Source of the DNA: Poecilobothrus nobilitatus
Lineage: Eukaryota > Arthropoda > Insecta > Diptera > Dolichopodidae
NCBI GenBank assembly: GCA_947095535.1
Contig: OX352772.1
Location: 150,407,822-150,471,821 of the forward strand
Direction of reading: 5' to 3'
Length of the DNA: 64,000 bases
Shown: in pieces, positions 9,861 to 21,069 of the stretch
Position numbering within the stretch: the first letter of the stretch is position 1
Layout of the letters: each line of letters opens with the position of its first letter
The notes under the pieces: model-generated
What the model saw: the letters and a program-made list of their open reading frames with translations, nothing else
The model's database searches: none
Told to the model about the DNA's origin: nothing
Translations under genes and position numbers: made by a program

Positions 9861-11950
9861 TCCGCGATAAGAATGTCAACTTTGCTGCAAATGTGATTTG
9901 TGAAACAATTTTGCTAGGAATGAGGTCATTTATACTAAACTTAATGAGAACTATTAAACGAAATTTCAAATCTTGGTTTAATCGCATCTGCAGCGAAGCC
10001 ATTCTTGAGGAGGCTTTTAAACTGTACCAAAGCAATAGGTCAGAGGCTCTCACTTTAAATTATATAGTGATTCGGAACAGATGCAAGAGAGTTATCAACA
10101 AGTAAAAATTCTTATTCGAAGCGTAAACTTATCAACATGCCAAAGAATAACCAATCCTTTTGAACTTTTGCAAAAAGTTTAAAAGAGGATGGCAGCGGGT
10201 CCCCTTTTCCTCCGCTTGGTGGTAATAACAACAAAAGTGTATCAGATTCCAAAGGCTTTGGCAAGCAGTTCGCTTTCAACTCGACACTGCCTCTGTCAAT
10301 TCTAAAGCCACCATCCCGCAAGTTGACTATTCCTTCGGTAAATTTACTTTAGGACGAAAACAGTGACGAAAATCTTGAAAAATCTCGATACAAAAAAATC
10401 AGCCGATCCAGATGGTATTACTACCATGGTTCTTAAAAATACCTATTCAAGTGTTTCAAAAACCTCTACCTAACTTCTTCCATCTTTTCTTTACTTCGGG
10501 TATTCCTTCTACCCAATGGAAGGTTACGTATGTTTTCCTAATTCCAACAAAAGGCAATAAAAAGAATCCCTCCAACTACCGGCCTATTGCTATAACCTCG
10601 GTTCTTTCGAAAGTAATGAAAAAAATTGTAAACAGAAGCCTTTGAAATATGTGGATTTCAGGGGTCTCCTACATGGTCGACAACACGGGTTTTGTCCCGA
10701 CTCGACGTTCAACTGGTGACTAACCTTTGCAGAAAGTTGAATATCGGTGTTCATCATTCTGATGAGTCTGATGTGGTGGCTCTACATATTTCTAAAGCTT
10801 TTGACCGAGTTTGACATGATGCTTCACTAGCAAAATACAAAGTATGAGATTTAGGTAAAGTGTTTTTAAAATGGATTGGAGATTTCCTTTCGAATTGAAC
10901 GATTCGGGTACTTGTGGTGGATATTCATCTGATAATTTTATAATAAATGCTGGTGTCCCTCAGGGATCAGTTTTATCTCCCACTCTTTTCTTAATATTTA
11001 TCAATTACCTACTTTCAATAACTTCCAATTCAATCCATAGTTTCGCAGATGACGGTACCCTTGCAGCTTCCGTATGTTTTTCATAGCCGCTGTAACATTA
11101 ATCATCAGATTAATAGAGCAGCAAAAAATTTCTCTACCAGTGAGTTAAATTATGATTTAGCCAAAATTCAAAAGAGAGGTGAAACAAACAGAGTTAATTT
11201 CAACATCAAACAAACGCAACGTTTTTTAATCTCGTGTAAAATAGCAACTAAAATACCCAAACCTAACATTTCAGGGAGCAGTTCTGCAGCTTTCAACAGA
11301 TTTGCAAATTCTGGGCATAAAGTTAAATCAAAAATTGGCTTGGTCAAATCATATTTTTGGTATAGCTAAAGATGCTGCTAAATGTTTGGGTTTCTTGTGC
11401 CACTGAAAAGTTTACTTTTCTTCATCCCACCTTCTCAATATCTATAAAATGTACATTAGGCCGAATGGACATATTTGGGGTGGAGCTTCCCAAACAGCGC
11501 TGAGTTATCTCAATAAAGTGCAAAGCAGAATTATTCGTTTTATTGGCGATCCCAGTGTTACCTCAACGCCCACTCCACTCTACCATCGCCGTACTGTCGG
11601 GTCATTGTCCTAGTTTTATTGATACCTTGTAGAGGTGACCACCTATTCTAAAGCAATAAAACAATTAATGCCTCCATTCAAAGTTTTTTAACGTGAAACA
11701 AGGAGTGCGGCAGATGCCCACCCCTACACTGTTAAATTGTCTAGATGGTGTAACACGGCATTCGGAAATTCATTTGTTATGTGCACGTCGCGTTTATGGA
11801 ACCTTATGCCTGCATATGTGTTCCCAAAAGTTGGTAATTTATAAACAAAAAGCCAATGTATCATATGAAAATTATGTCACTTTTATTGGCAACAAACTTT
11901 CAATTTTTAAACTAATTCCAAAAATTTTTTTGATTTTGTTAACACAAAAC
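9861..11950 (+). pseudogene. Family A reverse transcriptase (copy 2, heavily broken)
   Basis: Linker FRDKNVNFAANVICETILLGMRS and KSWFNRIC, then fingers DGITTMVLKNT near 10410 and NYRPIAITSVLSKVM near 10575-10620. A degenerate palm near 10790-10820 is followed by INAGVPQGSVLSPTLFLIF near 10945-11005, and SFADDGTL near 11040 carries the catalytic pair. The thumb and C-terminus run on in shifting frames (FIGDPSVTSTPTPL, YTVKLSRWCNTAFGNSFVM) to about 11840. There are many stops and single-base shifts, and motif A is degraded. It encodes no usable enzyme. Confidence 0.75.
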
Positions 11951-12296
11951 GAAAATTATTTGGGTATCCCAATCCAATGATGTCTAACGACAATGTGGTT
12001 TCTGCTTGCCCAAAATAAATTTGTAACGTCTTTTCTGATCATTCTCAACAAGTTTATCGTCCAAGTTTATCGTAAATTAGACTGTGAGAACAATTATATA
12101 AAAAGATTGGAGAAATTAAGTCCGAACCAGCACCCTTTTTTATATCAAGGCTCAGAATTGCCTCAAGAATTTTACTTTCAGAAAGATACACGTCTGTAGC
12201 TAGCAAATTCGAACTATTAGATAAATAGTTAGCGGAAGTTGTAACTGGCGCTTCTATTTCTTAATTAATTCTTAATAATTTAAATTAATTAAAAAG
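11951..12296. other. Family A 3' end and unassigned AT-rich sequence
   Basis: Probable family A 3' untranslated sequence followed by about 250 bases of unknown origin. A short frame at 11993-12199 (plus, 68 residues, ending PNQHPFLYQGSELPQEFYF) is less AT-biased than its surroundings, but I do not recognise it. I see no poly-A tail for copy 2. Confidence 0.3.
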
Positions 12297-14900
12297 AATT
12301 TTTTATTTTATTTTTTATCCTGTTTTACCCCCTGGGGGTGCATAGAGCTTCCACAAAGCTTCCATATCGCACTCGATTGTGGGCCAAATGTTTGATTTCT
12401 GCTCATGTTTTACCGCTATTATCAATTTTTTTAGCCACAGGCCTTCTGCATGTTATTTTAGGTCTACCCACACTTGTGGATTCCAGTCGAGCGCCTGACG
12501 TGCAATGTTCTCACACAATGTTTCACACAGGCCATATATCCTTATATTCGTGCCCTTGATTAACTGTGGTGATCTCCAGATTGGCCAAAGTCTCCCGAAT
12601 GCCATCTTTGCTAATTTTATTCAATTCTCAATGTCTTCATCTGCTCCTCCGTTTGCGGTAAGAATACTGCCAAGGTGGTTGAAACTTGTCACATCTCTAT
12701 GTATGTGTTGTTTATTGCTAATGGATTGGAATTGTTTGCATTCAATCTTAAGGACTTTGTTTTTGCAATATTTATATTGAGTCCTACTTTATATGCTTTT
12801 GTGTTTAGGGAATCTAGTTTTTGTTGGATATTCCTGTGTGTATATGCAAGTAGAGCAATGTCATCAGCATATTCGAGGTCCTCTAGGCGAGATGTAAGGG
12901 TCCAATTGATTTCCGTTTGGTGTATTAGTGATTATTGCAATACGTCGTCGAGAACGATGTTGAACAGGATTGGGGAAAGTAGACATCCTTGTTTGACTCC
13001 AGCCTTGAAGCTTATCGGATCGCTAAGGTTTCCATTGTGGAGAACCCTGGACTCGGCGTTGGTGTACATATTTTGGATGATATTTCTGATTTTAGGTGGT
13101 ATATTCCTTTTTCTGAGAGCCATCCAGATGGCCCTGTGTTTTATTTTATCGAATGCTCTTTCAAAGTCCACGAATGTTATGTAGAGTGTTGATTTCCATT
13201 CTGCTGATTGTTCGATGCTTGTTGCTCACGAAGGGTGTCCTCTATTCGTGCTTCAATTCTGGAGTGTATTATTTGAGCCAGTAATTTATTTAATGTGTTT
13301 AGGACTGTAATACCACGCCAATTTTTGCATTCTTGGAGATTTCCCTTTTTTGGAAGTTTTATTATGATTACTGTTTTCCAGCTTTCCGGTATGGCTTCAT
13401 TGTTCCAAATTTCTTCCAAGATAGGCTGAAAAACTTTTGCTATATATCCTGTGTTTACTTGGAGAAGTTCTGAAGGTATTCCATCTATACCCGGCGCTTT
13501 GTTGTTTTTCAGCCTGGAAAGTGCAGCTATAATTTCTCTGTTTGAGGGGGCATTTACAGTAATTCGGCTTCTTGTGTCTGCAGTAGGGGACCCTTCTTCT
13601 TCATCGCGTTCATTACTATCTCCACTATCTTCGTTGTTTGTTTCTTCGAAATGTTCTTTCCATCTCTGGATTTGCTCTTGGGTTGAAGTGAGCATTTGTC
13701 CATTCTTATTTCTAATTGGACGATTTTTCATTAAGTTCTGTTTTGTGAGAATTCTTACTTTGTTGTATAGGGATCGCATATTATTTTGGTTTGCTGCTCT
13801 TTGTGCATCAGCTGCAATATTGTTGAAGAATTTCCTTTTGTCTCTTCTGGCACTTTTCTTTACTTCTTTCGTTTTCAGGTTATATTCGTTTTTGACTTCA
13901 TCCTATTGGGATAGTAATAGTTTTTCTCTAAGTTTCCTTCTTTGCTGAATTAGGGTCCAGGTTTCATCGGATATCCACTCTTGCTTATTAGGTATTGTTT
14001 CACCTAAGACTTCTTCACCAACTTGAAGTAAGATTCATTGTAAATTGTCTGTATTAATTTGCTGATTCTACAGCTTTGTTACAAATTCTCTTTTTGTAGT
14101 ATTGCATTTTAGTTTTAGTTTTACAGTTCACCGTTGTTGTTTATATTACTAATTCCATGATGTCCCATAATTCTCTTGTAATTGCTATCCGGATTTGAAC
14201 CAGCTTTTACATTGAAGTCTACCATTATTAGTATGATGTCGGTTCTGGGAATTCTTTCTAAGATTGTGGAGAGCTGGGAGTAGAACTCGTCTTTTATCTC
14301 TTCTGGTGTCGTTTCTGTGGGAGCATAACATTGAATTATAGAAATATTTCGTATTGCAGAGTGGAATCTTGCTTATATAATTCCGTCGGAAGCCGGGGTG
14401 CAGCTTATTAGGCTATTTTTCAATGTTTTATCTATTATTATTCCTACACCACTTTCACTTCCGCTCTCCGTTCCACTGTATATCATCTTATTTCTTTCAG
14501 ATGTAGTTATTTCTCCTGTACCAGGCCATCTTATTTCACTCAAGCCCAGAATTTTGACTTTGTATTTCTGTCTTACTCTTTCTACTTGGGCTAACCTTGA
14601 TGTTTCTTTCAGAGTACGTACATTCAAATTTCCAATTCTTGTCCTTGTTTTCGTGCCAACGTGTGCGAATTTTCATTTTGTAATATCCGAGGTTCTGTTT
14701 CACTTTCTTGAGTCATATTTTGTTCGCTAAGCGAGATGACTGGTCTGCTGTAGCTATCCACATGATTTCCATAATCTCACGTCTTGTAGAAAGACGAGGC
14801 CAAATATTTCCGCAAGATGTCGTAGTGCGATTACATATCCCTATCTCTTGACGTATAGATGTTTGTTGGGTTATGCTAGTCATGTCATATGTCATTGATA
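12297..14900 (-). mobile_element. RTE-type non-LTR retrotransposon
   Basis: On the minus strand, an RTE-style endonuclease (14627-about 14150, LNVRTLKETSRLAQVERV, LGLSEIRWPGTGE, SGVGIII) leads into a reverse transcriptase (13779-about 12840) and a C-terminal region ending RQALDWNPQVWVDLK and ALWKLYAPPGGKTG near 12330. A short A-rich (aaaat)n-type tail at 12297-12320 closes it. A compact single ORF, the NVRTL opening, the GVKQGCLLSPILFN motif and a very short 3' UTR with a simple repeat fit the RTE clade. The 5' end is near 14900 but is not sharply defined. No target duplication was found. Confidence 0.8.
12330..14650 (-). pseudogene. RTE endonuclease and reverse transcriptase ORF (broken)
   Basis: The endonuclease start near 14640-14370 keeps the Glu motif LSEIRW. 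Its central part, about 14350-13950, is frameshifted. The reverse transcriptase keeps NNKAPGIDGIPSELL, PKKGNLQECKNWRGITVL, then motif A in MDFERAFDKIKHRAIW at 13171-13130 and AGVKQGCLLSPILFN, and YADD at about 12870. A break at 13171-13180 separates fingers from palm. Catalytic aspartates look preserved, so inactivation is by frame damage. In the parent element the product would nick and reverse-transcribe at the target. Confidence 0.8.
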
Positions 14901-15110
14901 TCAGTTTGACAAGTGCACATGATGGAATAGGTATTGTCGTATTAAGTATTATTTATTAGATATATATAGATTATTTCTGGAATATGATTATAGGTATTTA
15001 GTTATATTATTTTTGTTATTAATTATTATTTTCTATTTTTAGGTATGAAATATTAGATTATAAAATATAAGATAATATGTTATAAGAGTATAGTATTATA
15101 TATATATATT
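14901..15110. other. AT-rich spacer
   Basis: Mostly ta/at runs between the RTE element and the tRNA-like sequence, with no open frame or repeat partner that I can see. Confidence 0.4.
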
Positions 15111-15120
15111 TTTTTTATTT

Positions 15121-15242
15121 ACCCAGCCGGGGATCGAACCTGAGACCCCTCACTCCATTACGAGTGAGAGGTGGCGCTCTTAACTACTACACTTAGTTAG
15201 TTAAGAGGTGGTGCTTTTAACTAACTACACCATTGGCTGGAT
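15121..15242 (-). repeat. tRNA-derived sequence with duplicated D-arm
   Basis: On the minus strand the 5' end ATCCAGCC (15242-15235) pairs over eight positions with the 3' end GGCTGGGT (15128-15121), like an acceptor stem. A perfect B-box (GGTTCGATCCC) and a T-arm lie just inside the 3' end. The D-arm/A-box part occurs twice: 15230-15205 and 15192-15168, differing by three substitutions and one extra base. The anticodon region (CACTC/GAGTG stem) has only a six-base loop, so a working tRNA is unlikely. It could be a SINE head or a decayed tRNA gene with an internal duplication. Confidence 0.7.
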
Positions 15243-15339
15243 ATTAAAAAAGAATTAATTAGACTTAATTCCTCCAATTCCAATCCCCTTTTTATTTTAT
15301 TTTCAATAAGTCACTTTCAATTAGAATTTGAGTAGATAA

Positions 15340-16655
15340 AACTGGAAATCCTCCCACTTAATCCGTATCTTTAAAAAAGGAGATACCATAGCAATGCAAA
15401 ACTATCGAGGTATAGCAATCATTTCGGTTATACCGAAATTATTTAAAAAATTTCTGTTACTACTTCTATACAGAACAACAGAATTACAGAACTACTCCTT
15501 TCAAAACTCAATGAACAACAATATGACGAAATGAATCTTATGGTTTATACATCTGAAATCCTGAATTAAATGGAGAAGGACACCAAGTTGATGTAATTTA
15601 CACTGATTTTAGCAATGATTTCGATCGTGCAGATCACTTCACTTTGCTAAACAAACTATCAACTTTTGGCATTTCGGGTTCATTTTTTGAGTGGCTTAGC
15701 TCTTATATTTCAGAAAGAATTCATAATGTTAAATTTCAAGGTGTGTTATCGAGCTTTTTCCGATGTTCCGTAAGGAAGCCATTTAGACCCACTTCTGTAT
15801 GACGTGTTTATTTTAGAAATTTCGGAATATTTCTGCAATATACCGTTTGCTGTTGACCTAAAAATATATTAAGTTGTTAAAGATAATTCTGATGCAGCTA
15901 TACTTCAATCAAGCTTATCAGTATTACAAGCTTGGTTCACGTCAAATAAATTTGAAATCAACATTCAGAAATGTAAGGTTATTAGCTTTACGTGAAAATG
16001 ATCTTCTTTAATATGCGACTACAAAATAGATAATATAACTCTGGAAAGGGTTTTTAACTGATCTAGGAATTCTTTTTGATAATAAACTTAATTCTAATCC
16101 TCACTATGACCAATTTGTTTCAAAGACTAATAAAATGTTAGGTTTCATTAAGAGAAGAGCTAAAGAATTCAGTGACATAGCTGTGACTAAATCGCTCTAT
16201 TGTTCCCTAGTTTACTTTATCTTACGGTAACGGTTATTTTTATCAATACGGTAACAGTACATAGAATCCAGTCTTTCAAGTTCATTTCAATATAATCGGA
16301 TCAGTTCAAAAGCAATTTCTTTTTATTATTCAATATAATCCTTCAGATTTTGCTAATCTTTCTATTTACGCTACAAGACTTAATTCATTAAACATGCTTT
16401 CTTTATCTTTACGTAGATAATTGTTGTCTTCATGTTTTACTTTTGGTATTTTGAATAGTAGTATTTCCATCCAATCTCTTACTGACAGGTTTAGACATAA
16501 CGATAGTGTTAGGCAAACTAGAAATACTAAGCTTTTAATGGATTACAAACACAATACAGACTTTTGTTTTTTTGCGAGAGTAGTGGGGAATCATCGAAAG
16601 ACACTATACAGAAGTGAAAACGAGCACGAGTTCTCTATGAGTACCTATAAAACAG
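15340..16655 (+). pseudogene. Degraded reverse transcriptase fragment, non-LTR (H)
   Basis: Reads IFKKGDTIAMQNYRGIAIISVIPKLF near 15365-15450, then YTDFSNDFDRADHFTLLNKL (motif A) near 15600-15650, FGISGSFFEWL near 15670 and an RT core. A C-terminal part (LSIYATRLNSLNMLSL near 16360-16410, DYKHNTDFCFF near 16540-16575) follows. Dense stops and shifts run throughout, and the usual motif C with two aspartates is not recognisable. It is a different family from A: fingers and thumb are distinct. It abuts the 3' end of the next family A fragment at about 16655. Confidence 0.65.
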
Positions 16656-18310
16656 GGTAAGTGTTCCTGTTAGGCGACGGAGACCGAGTGGTGAGAGCGT
16701 AGAGGTGACATGGGGATCGTATATTAGACGCATTGCTCTATTTTGCACTTTATCTAGAAATTCCAATGCCGTTTTAGAGGCTCCCGCCCAAATATGTGCA
16801 TTGTACTCCATATTTGGTCTTGTATATGTTTTATAGATATTAAACAGATCAGAAGATGAAAAGAAAGCTTTACAACGATACAGGAAACCCATAAACCTAG
16901 CTGTATCTTTAGCTATATCAACAATATGATTGGACGAACTTAATTTTTGATTTAGCTCCATGCCCAAGATGTTGAGCTCACTCACATGTTGCAAAACTTC
17001 CCTTTGAAAAATTAAAGTTGGGATCGAAGTGTTTTTTTTTCGAGAGACTAAACAGCACTGAGTTGTCTTAGAGTTTAAATCGACTCTGTTGATTTTGCCC
17101 CAATTTGAGATTTTGTCTAAATCGAAATTTAGCTCAAGCGAAGTAGAATATTTACTGGCGTTGTCTTCCTAAGAATGAGATCACCTGTTGACTGATGGGT
17201 TCGGAACCGATATTAGCATCATGAATTAATCCTTTAATCCTTATTTATTAAATTTCCCATTATTTTGGAAAGGACCGAATTTATAGCAATAGGGTGATAG
17301 TTTGAGGGATTGCCTTTTTACTTTTTTGGGAATGGCATGTATGAGCACTGTCTTCCACTAGGAGGAATAAATGGAGAGAATAAATCCGAAGAGAGGAATA
17401 AATGGAGGAGATTACGCAATGGTTTCGCAATAATGGAAAAGTATTTTTTAGGACTGTGGTAGTAATTCCATTTGGAGCGCCTGACTTTTTTGTATCCAAA
17501 TTCTTAAGACCTTTAAGAACTGCACAGGCTCTGAAGGAAATTCTACCTAAGGAGCAGTTAACCTTGGGGAGAATGCATGGTCATTGACTGGGGCAATGAT
17601 GAGTTATATGCGAAATTTTTGGCAAATGAATCTGCTTTTTCTTTTCCTATATCACTCTTGTAGATTTGAAAAGCTTCCTCCATTTTAGGTATTGCATTTG
17701 CACAAATGCGATTAAACCAAGATTTGGGTGGCCCTTTAATACTTCTCGTAGAGTGAGGTGTGTAGGCTCTCATCCCTAGAAGAATTATTGCACTATTCAC
17801 ATTGGCTGCAAAGTCAATATTTCTGTTGCTAAAGCACAAAGACCAATCAAAAGCGTTAAAAAATTCATTTAAATCTTCCAAGTTAGCATGGCTATAACGC
17901 TATACTATTTTTTTTGGGACAGACCTTTGACTGGTCTGAGTGCTAAGCTCGAAGCTAGTATTAATCAAGCGGTGGCCGGAACAACCAAGAGGAGAGCTAA
18001 GTGAGACCTTATATTTCTCAGGGTGTGTAGTCAGAAGCAGGCCCAGGGTTTGACCAAACTTGTCTATATGGTCAGGAATTCTAGTGGGATTTTGAACAAG
18101 TTGAGTAAGATGGAATAATGAAGCGAAAAGCTCAACTAGTTTCCCAATTAAGTGTGGACTGAGAGAATTGTTATTAGAGTAGTGAAGTCAGTTTCTGTTA
18201 TCGATATTGAAATCACCAGCCACAACAATTTCTGATTCTGTGTTTAATTCCAAAATTTCATTAATCTGGTTGGTAAGATTTTCAATCTCCGAAATAGGCT
18301 CCAACTCACT
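16656..18310 (-). mobile_element. Family A non-LTR element, copy 3 (RT core deleted)
   Basis: On the minus strand, endonuclease 18310-17900 (VAGDFNIDN, QLVQNPTRIPDH, SSPLGCSGH) is followed by the linker 17881-17560 (FDWSLCFSNRNIDFAANV, KSWFNRIC). A short fingers piece (17499-17281, GAPNGITTTVLKNTF) is joined directly to the thumb and C-terminus at 17175-16656 (NWGKINRVDLNSKTTQCCL, IWAGASKTALEFLDKVQNRAMRLI, TLFYRYS). The palm with both catalytic motifs is missing. The endonuclease SDH motif reads SGH here. The copy ends abruptly at 16656 without a poly-A tail. Confidence 0.8.
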
Positions 18311-18827
18311 TAATTACTAATTAATTAATATTAAAAAATAAAAAATCAATATTAATAATTAAGAAATATTAATATTAATATTAAGCATTATTAATCACAA
18401 CAGATAACAAAAAGTTTGCAAAATACTTTCAACAGTTTTTAATTCCTTATCCTTATCAGGAGTACGGAAGACATTAACCCATCAATAGATGTTGTATTAC
18501 TTTTAACAAAATAAGTCATGTTTATTCTAGATCCATCTCCAGAATTACTTCCAAACACATTTTACAACAACATTTTTCCACTTTAATGACCTCAGACCAT
18601 TAATTCTTACATAGGCAAATCTTTTTAATTATGACATAATTTTAACATAACACACTTATTATATTACATTAAAATACAACAAATTGGTTTATGTTTTTTA
18701 TTTTCATCATTTTTTATTGTTGTACAATTTATAGTTGTAATTAAACGCTTTTAAGTGATGTTAAAGAAATATATTCATTTTTTCAATTTCACTTCTACTT
18801 AATAATAAGATCTCTTTCATCTAAGAA
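18311..18827. other. AT-rich stretch, nothing recognised
   Basis: Dominated by attaat/aatatt runs near 18310-18390. No open frame of interest and no internal repeat partner were seen. Confidence 0.4.
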
Positions 18828-18878
18828 GTTCATACGGGTATAATGAATAAGATGTATATTCATTATACCCGTATGAAC
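18828..18878. repeat. Perfect 21-bp inverted repeat with 9-bp loop
   Basis: Bases 18828-18848 are the exact reverse complement of 18858-18878, with loop aagatgtat. The arms contain the tatacccgtatgaac string that opens gtcc-type repeats elsewhere in the window (for example near 41430 and 53705, reversed). This looks like a head-to-head junction or a hairpin terminus of that family. Confidence 0.85.
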
Positions 18879-19660
18879 TATGTTCAAGGGTATAATAAAT
18901 TTACCATTACGTTTGTGACACCTTAAAGAAATCGAGCTAGATATAGTGTCAAAGGTATGGATCGGCTCAGAATCGAATTCTGAGTCGATTAAGCCAGGTA
19001 CGTCCGTCCGTCCGTCCGCCCGCACGATAACTCAAAAAATAAAGGAGGTAGGAGGCTGGAATTTTTTTTACGTCACTTTTGCAAAATTGTTAGTTTTGCT
19101 ATTTAAATGCAACATTTTCGGTCCGCGGGTTCGAGTGGCTGTCATACAACTTCTTTCTTTATATAGAAATAACTCAGTATCTATTCAAGCTAGGTTTCTA
19201 AAATTTTGCAAATGATGATCAAGTTTTATGGCAACAACTTCTGTAAAATTTAGTTCTGGTGGTGCGGCGGGTTTGGGTAGCTGCCATACAACTTCTTCGT
19301 TTAAATGAGAATAACTCAGTGTTTATTGAAGCTAGGAATCTGAAATTTAGTAAAGAGGTGTCGAGTTACATGTCAACAACTTTTGTAAAATTTGGTTGGT
19401 ATAGAGCAGCCGGTTCAGGCTTCTTGCATTTCTTGGAACTTAATGAAGCTAGGCGCAATAGATTCAAGTAGCTGTCATACAACTCCACAATTAACATAAA
19501 TATATCTCTGTAGTTAACGTCAGTACTAAAACATCTGAATGATTTTAAAAGATGATTAAGTTTTATAAAAAACAGGATATATTACGTTCATACGGATATC
19601 GCAGAGTTGACACAGTCTACTCTACTGCACTCTTCCTCGTTTTTTTTTCTTTATAATCTG
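18828..19660 (+). repeat. gtcc-type dispersed repeat, copy R1a
   Basis: After the hairpin comes the family signature: caaaggtatggatcggctc, a cagaatcgaattctgagtcg palindrome near 18968-18987, a gtcc run at 19002-19020, and aactcaaaaaataaaggagg. Degenerate units each start near 'gctgtcatacaactt' (19138, 19270, 19470), spaced irregularly by 130-200 bases. An inverted relative covers 41339-41870 and a shorter one 53490-53725. No credible coding sequence is present. Confidence 0.75.
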
Positions 19661-20940
19661 AGTGATTCATATGTACGTAAAATGAATTTGAAAATGTAGT
19701 TTAAATAATAAATAATAATAACAATAATAAATTAACTTTTTTTTTAAATTTAAGTTATAAAAAGTTCAGTTCTACGTCATTGTTTTATATAATTTTAAAT
19801 ATAAGCAATAATTTAAGAATTTGTTTGTAACGATCTTGTTTTGGTTTTGCTCAATAAAAATAAATAAAATATATAGCAACTCTATATGTAGAGTTTATTT
19901 TTTTAAACTATATTTAGATATACAATATTAAAATTATGTTTATATTGCACTTTTATGTCATCATTCAAATTGATACTGGTAATATCATTAAAACCACTAT
20001 TTATGGTCTTCATTTTTAGTAAAATGTAAATATGATAGAATATTAATATAGAATAATATATGGATCATATTATATAATATTAAATAAAGATGTTTTAATA
20101 TAATAAGAATATTTACAATAAATCAAAAAACATTTGTCTGAGTTTTTGTGATAATTATTTAATAATTTGACCAGGCCTGTAAAATATTGATTACTACTAT
20201 TTAAAATAATAACATCATTAAAATCTGTATTTGTTGCCTCCATGATTAATGAAATAGATATATAGTACTGTAATGAGAGATCACATAAATGAATAGAAAC
20301 TGTTGAAAAATGACATGAGTATAATAGAAAAGGAGATAATATAAACAGAATAATATGCTAAAAATGATAAAAATAACAGATTAGATAAACAAATATAGTT
20401 TTCCAAAAATTTATACAATATGAAGATATCTGCATACAAATAATCATTTTCTCTATTAAGGTTCCTCGTGTTCGGTTGGTTTGTCGTTTTCGATTTATTA
20501 TTAAGTACAAAATTATATGTAATTGTAAGAAAATTATTGTAAAAAAAAACAATTTAATAAATGAATTTTTTTTAAAAAATGTGTAAATCAATTGTATAAA
20601 AAAAATTGGGTAAATTAATTATAAATATAAGGGGAATAAATATTAAATTATTTATAAATATAAGGGAAAAATATATTATGTAAAAATAAAAATGACTTGT
20701 TTTTCTTCTATAGTTCATAGTGTTTCGTAGAATTTCAATTATATGTGTACAAAAAAATAAATTATTATACAGGAATTTTAAAAAGTAGTTTAAAATGTAA
20801 ATATTTCTGTTTTTTAATAATTTGAAAAAGTATGTATGTTAATTATAAATTTATGTAAAAATAAAACGATGGAAGAAAAGAAATTAAAATAAAAAAATGT
20901 ATTAAAGAAAATAAAATATAGCAGTTTTAATATTACCAAG
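19661..20940. other. AT-rich stretch, nothing recognised
   Basis: Long a/t-biased sequence with short open frames of low-complexity composition only. I see no retroelement motif, RNA gene or repeat partner in the window. Confidence 0.45.
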
Positions 20941-21069
20941 TGTTCTATGTTTTATCTTGGTTTTACATACGTTGAACAAATTGTTTTACTTAAACACAAA
21001 AAAAAATTAACAAAAAGGAAATTAATGAAAAGAGATAAATGGTGTGCCAAAACAGTGATAATGAAAATA

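Larger units (their letters stand above)
4178..11950 (+). mobile_element. Family A non-LTR element, copy 2 (split by LOA and B insertions)
   Basis: Coding order is endonuclease 4178-4397, LOA insertion 4398-8596, endonuclease 8597-9015, B insertion with a duplicated 137-bp flank (9016-9860), then linker and reverse transcriptase 9861-11950. The pieces align in order to the other family A copies at 25645-27235, 37700-40300 and 54432-58117. All parts carry stops and frameshifts. No RNase H domain follows the reverse transcriptase. The C-terminus resembles that of copy 6 (39607-40080). The clade is not resolved. Confidence 0.75.

Noticed and set aside
12338..13948. Several long plus-strand frames
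   Set aside because: They are antisense shadows of the minus-strand RTE reverse transcriptase, which has clear catalytic motifs.
15121..15242. Functional tRNA gene
   Set aside because: The D-arm is duplicated and the anticodon stem leaves a six-base loop; no standard tRNA fold is possible.
18995..19022. gtcc runs as telomeric repeat or CRISPR array
   Set aside because: The runs are short four-base tandems within a longer dispersed repeat; there are no spacers and no telomere-like array.
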